From: Verrucomicrobiia bacterium
Lineage (GTDB): Bacteria; Verrucomicrobiota; Verrucomicrobiia; Opitutales; Cerasicoccaceae
Assembly (NCBI GenBank): GCA_030425485.1
Contig: JAUIAM010000023.1
Location: 5,001 to 67,769 of the forward strand
Length of the DNA: 62,769 nucleotides
Reading direction: 5' to 3'
Shown piece after piece: positions 60,404 through 62,769 of this stretch (the stretch's first letter is position 1; every line of letters starts with the position of its first letter). The position numbers and the translations under genes were made by a program. The notes under the pieces are model-generated. The model did no database searches. It worked only from the letters and a program-made list of their open reading frames with translations, and had not been told where the DNA came from.

Positions 60404-60883
60404 TTAGGGCTCGACGCGTACCTTGACCGTGAGACTGCCGTGGTTGTCGTGAAACGCACCCAGGCCGTCATTGATCGACAACTGCAGGATCCCGCCGTTA
60501 TCCGCCGTGACCGAGCCAAGCGTCCCAATCGGAAACTCCTGGCTGCCGATCTTGCCCACCAGCGAACCCCAGGGTGCGCCCGGGACGATGGGCTGCAAGC
60601 CCCAGTAGCCGGAGCCAAACATGCCCGCCTGGCCGCCATTTGCTGTACGCGTCACACCCGGAGACTCGCCCCAACTGCCGGAAGCGGTGAAGTCCACCGT
60701 CTGCCCCTTGCGCACGTGGATGCCGGTATTGAACCACTCCGAGCGCGCATCCAGCACCACGGTGTACTCGTTTTCCAGCGTGCTGGCTTCAACTTTACTG
60801 GCCGGTGGCTCCTTCGGGCCCTCGGGGGTGGTACCGCAGGCTGAGAGGAGTAAACAGGCGAGGAGAACAAGGGACTTACGCAT
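60404..60883 (-). CDS. LecA (PA-IL)-like domain lipoprotein
   Basis: 159 residues from MRKSLVLLACLLLSACGTTP, a lipoprotein signal with Cys at residue 16. The rest is a beta-sandwich resembling the galactophilic lectin PA-IL: VRKGQTVDFTASGSWG, APWGSLVGKIGSQEFPIG and ILQLSINDGLGAFHDNHGSL. The last block aligns with the PA-IL calcium/galactose loop, with Asp kept and some ligands changed, so sugar binding is plausible but unproven. It is convergent with nothing; mcsA is downstream on the same strand. Confidence 0.7.
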   Translation of the reverse strand: MRKSLVLLACLLLSACGTTPEGPKEPPASKVEASTLENEYTVVLDARSEWFNTGIHVRKGQTVDFTASGSWGESPGVTRTANGGQAGMFGSGYWGLQPIVPGAPWGSLVGKIGSQEFPIGTLGSVTADNGGILQLSINDGLGAFHDNHGSLTVKVRVEP

Positions 60884-61069
60884 GGGCTTATGCCAGCCGA
60901 GAACCGGCCGCCTCGCAAGGCTAATCGACCCGCGCGAGCTGCCACAAAGGTAAATAATTTGCAAAAACCAAGCTGCAAAAACCCCTGAACGCCACGGCTT
61001 TAGACTGGCCAAGGGCCCAAGCTCCAGCTAGCGTCTGCTTTCATCTTCCGATGAAGACGATCCAACGCA

Positions 61070-62485
61070 ATGAAGGTTAAATTCTGGGGTACCCAAGGCT
61101 CACTTCCCGCGACCGTGAACGAGAAAACCGTTCGCGATAAGGTGTTTATGGCACTACAAGCCGCCCAGGGCTACCAACTCGACACCCCCGAAGCCATCAA
61201 CCACTTCATCGACGAGGAGCTGCCCTTTGCCGTGCGCGGCACCTATGGCACCAACACCTCCTGCGTCCAGCTTGCCAATCCCGGCGGCGATGTGGTTATC
61301 CTCGACGCGGGCTCCGGCCTGCGCGACCTCGGCCTCCACCTCGTGCACAGCGGCGTGGCCAAGCAGCCCACCACCTACCACATCATCATGTCCCACCTGC
61401 ACTGGGACCACCTCCAGGGCTTCCCCTTCTTCGTCCCAGCCTTCATCAAGGGCAACAAAATCGTCATCCACGCCTACCACCCGGAGACCGAGCAGTGCCT
61501 GCGCACCCAGATGTCCAGCCCCTTCTTTCCGGTAGACTTCGACAGCCTGGCCGCAGACATCAGCTTCAACATCATGGAGCCCTGCGCGCCCTTTGAGGTC
61601 GGCGGGTACAAGGTCACCAGCAAAGCTCAAAACCACCCCGGCACCTCCTACGGCTACCGCTTTGAAAAGAACGGCAAGGTTGTCGTCTACTCCACCGACT
61701 CCGAGCACAAGCAGGAGGCCTACGAGGAGGGCTACCCCTTTATCGAATTCTTCCAGGACGCCGACCTCGTCATCTTTGACGCCCAGTACACCATGGCCGA
61801 CGCCACCTTTACCAAGGCCAACTGGGGCCACTCCAGCAACGTCATGGGGGTCGAACTCGCCGCCCGCGCCCGAGAAGCCGGAGTGCGGTCGGTCGTGGTC
61901 GTGACGGAGACCATCGACGAGGTCGATCGCAACCTGCGTCTCGCGGACGAACACCCCGAGCTGCGGCTGGCCTTCGGGCTGTACCCGACCCATCTCGATG
62001 CGGAGCAGGCGGAGCGCTTCGTAGACGCCGTCCGCGAGCACCGCGACCGCCTGGTGGCCATCGGTGAGGTCGGTCTCGACCGCTGGAAGGTCAAGGAGGA
62101 ACAGGACCGTCGGTTGCAGCGCGAGCTGTTCCGCCGGTTCATCGGACTCGCCCGCGAGGTCGACCTGCCGCTCAACGTGCACTCCCGGTCCGCCGGCCAC
62201 TACGCCGTCGACCTGCTGATCGAGACGTCCGCCCCGAAGGTCCAGATGCACGCCTTCGACGGCAAAGTCGGGCACGCCCTGCGCGGCATCGAGGCGGGCT
62301 TCTATTTCTCGGTGCCACCGTCCATCGCGCGCTCCGCGCAGAAGCAGAAGCTGGTCCGGGCCCTGCCGGTGGAGCGGTTGCTGCTGGAGACCGACAGCCC
62401 GGTGCTCGGTGCGGACCGCGACCAGCGCAACGAACCGGCCAATGTCGTCGTGGCGCTGAACGCCATCGCAGACGCGATTCTCTGA
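61070..62485 (+). CDS. MBL-fold metallohydrolase joined to a truncated TatD-family nuclease (probable chimera)
   Basis: 471 codons. Residues 1 to about 262 are a metallo-beta-lactamase fold: MKVKFWGTQGSLPA, YGTNTSCVQL, HLHWDHLQGFPFF (HxHxDH), QNHPGTSYGYRF, FDAQYTMADATFTKANWGHS with the last His. From about residue 266 (AGVRSVVVVTET) the sequence is a TatD/TATDN3-type nuclease: LAFGLYPTH, AIGEVGLDRWK, LNVHSRSAGHY, MHAFDG, LLETDSPVLG and the end RNEPANVVVALNAIADAIL. The TatD part lacks its N-terminal HxH metal motif. Codon use changes at the same place. A contig join is more likely than a real fusion. Confidence 0.6.
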   Translation: MKVKFWGTQGSLPATVNEKTVRDKVFMALQAAQGYQLDTPEAINHFIDEELPFAVRGTYGTNTSCVQLANPGGDVVILDAGSGLRDLGLHLVHSGVAKQPTTYHIIMSHLHWDHLQGFPFFVPAFIKGNKIVIHAYHPETEQCLRTQMSSPFFPVDFDSLAADISFNIMEPCAPFEVGGYKVTSKAQNHPGTSYGYRFEKNGKVVVYSTDSEHKQEAYEEGYPFIEFFQDADLVIFDAQYTMADATFTKANWGHSSNVMGVELAARAREAGVRSVVVVTETIDEVDRNLRLADEHPELRLAFGLYPTHLDAEQAERFVDAVREHRDRLVAIGEVGLDRWKVKEEQDRRLQRELFRRFIGLAREVDLPLNVHSRSAGHYAVDLLIETSAPKVQMHAFDGKVGHALRGIEAGFYFSVPPSIARSAQKQKLVRALPVERLLLETDSPVLGADRDQRNEPANVVVALNAIADAIL

Positions 62486-62498
62486 CGCGCTCTGGGGC

Positions 62499-62769
62499 TC
62501 AGTCTTCCGCGGTCGGGATTCCGTCCAGCGACTCGGGGTTCTGCAGCGACGAGGTGTCGCCCAGTTCCTCGCCGAGGTACCTGGCACGCACCATGCGGCG
62601 CAGGATCTTGGCGCTACGCGTCTTGGGCAGGTCGTCGACGAAGACGATCTTCTCCGGCCTGTCGACCTTGCCGAGCCGGTCGACGATGGCCGTCTCCAGT
62701 TCGGCGCGGCATTCTTCCGTCGGCTCGACTCCGGCCTTGAGTACCGCGAAGCAGACGATCCCGGTGCCC
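62499..62769 (-). CDS. Acetyl-CoA synthetase-type ligase, C-terminal fragment
   Basis: 90 codons running off the window edge, with the TGA at 62499. The visible end has VDRPEKIVFVDDLPKTRSAK and ILRRMVRARYLGEEL, the C-terminal domain of acyl-adenylate ligases with the conserved catalytic Lys of KTRSAKI(L)RR (K of acetyl-CoA synthetase, often acetylated). The tail GDTSSLQNPESLDGIP is typical of acetyl-CoA synthetases. It is convergent with the TatD part, and its CGG/GTC-rich codons differ from the rest of the window. Confidence 0.75.
   Translation of the reverse strand, partial: GTGIVCFAVLKAGVEPTEECRAELETAIVDRLGKVDRPEKIVFVDDLPKTRSAKILRRMVRARYLGEELGDTSSLQNPESLDGIPTAED

Noticed and set aside
61154-62587. 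477-codon open frame on the minus strand
   Set aside because: Antisense to the MBL-TatD frame and low-complexity in translation. It also crosses the suspected junction.
1-62769. tRNA, rRNA or CRISPR loci
   Set aside because: I saw no cloverleaf-like sequence with a T-loop consensus, no rRNA segments and no regularly spaced repeat-spacer array in any gap. A dedicated scan was not possible.

Overview
The window reads as a chromosome segment of a Gram-negative (diderm) bacterium, most likely a member of the Verrucomicrobiota, class Opitutae or a near relative. The grounds are an LPS/outer-membrane gene block (bamA, skp, lpxD), a PEP-CTERM surface protein paired with a pseudopilin under LacI-type operators, an SHD1-papain protease, and a mcsA-mcsB-clpC arginine-kinase cluster of the kind also known from Chlamydiae. 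The taxonomic call is inference from gene content, not from a marker tree. The DNA is GC-rich with dense, mostly housekeeping genes. Shine-Dalgarno sites are scarce, apart from two strong ones ahead of the hsp20 genes.

Layout. 0.3-6.4 kb: HTTM membrane protein, a Tsr3/DTW-like protein, then a translationally coupled trio (SAM hydrolase, K+ channel-like protein, UMF1-type transporter) and a GNAT protein. 6.4-15.3 kb: STAS protein, a Cys/Met-type PLP enzyme, a secreted beta-helix protein coupled to lysA, a DUF985 cupin, feoA-feoB with a small Cys-rich partner, and pdxH. 15.5-19.1 kb: sixA, then a zinc uptake block (Fur-type regulator, znuA, znuC, znuB). 19.1-30.4 kb: hrpB, two hsp20 genes, slyX, rhomboid protease, Smr protein, rmuC, a solitary periplasmic binding protein, a MalY-type lyase, an SRAP/HMCES protein and a TPR lipoprotein. 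Two related MITE-like elements lie in the gaps at 19.2 and 24.4 kb.

30.4-44.8 kb: PEP-CTERM protein and pseudopilin, metW-rlmH-metX, yebC, the rpmH-rnpA-yidD-yidC cluster, aroQ, a Nif3-family protein, a HAD hydrolase, the papain-like protease, a pilT ATPase and a deoxyribosyltransferase-like protein. 44.9-60.2 kb: PhoX-like protein, htrA-type protease, prs, lpxD, skp, bamA, dnaB, an ATL-like protein without the alkyl-acceptor cysteine, an ABC ATPase, and clpC-mcsB-mcsA. 60.4-61.9 kb: a LecA-like lipoprotein and an MBL-fold hydrolase.

The last ~0.9 kb is suspicious. The MBL protein runs in frame into a TatD-family nuclease that lacks its N-terminal metal site, followed by the 3' end of an acetyl-CoA synthetase gene with different codon use. 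This looks more like a contig join between two genomes than a natural fusion. The most interesting candidate biology is the pair of terminal Cys/His motifs on ZnuC, the tandem LacI-type operators at the pseudopilin/PEP-CTERM operon, the perfect inverted repeat abutting feoA, the repeated motif upstream of mcsA, and the MITE pair related by a precise 74-bp deletion.
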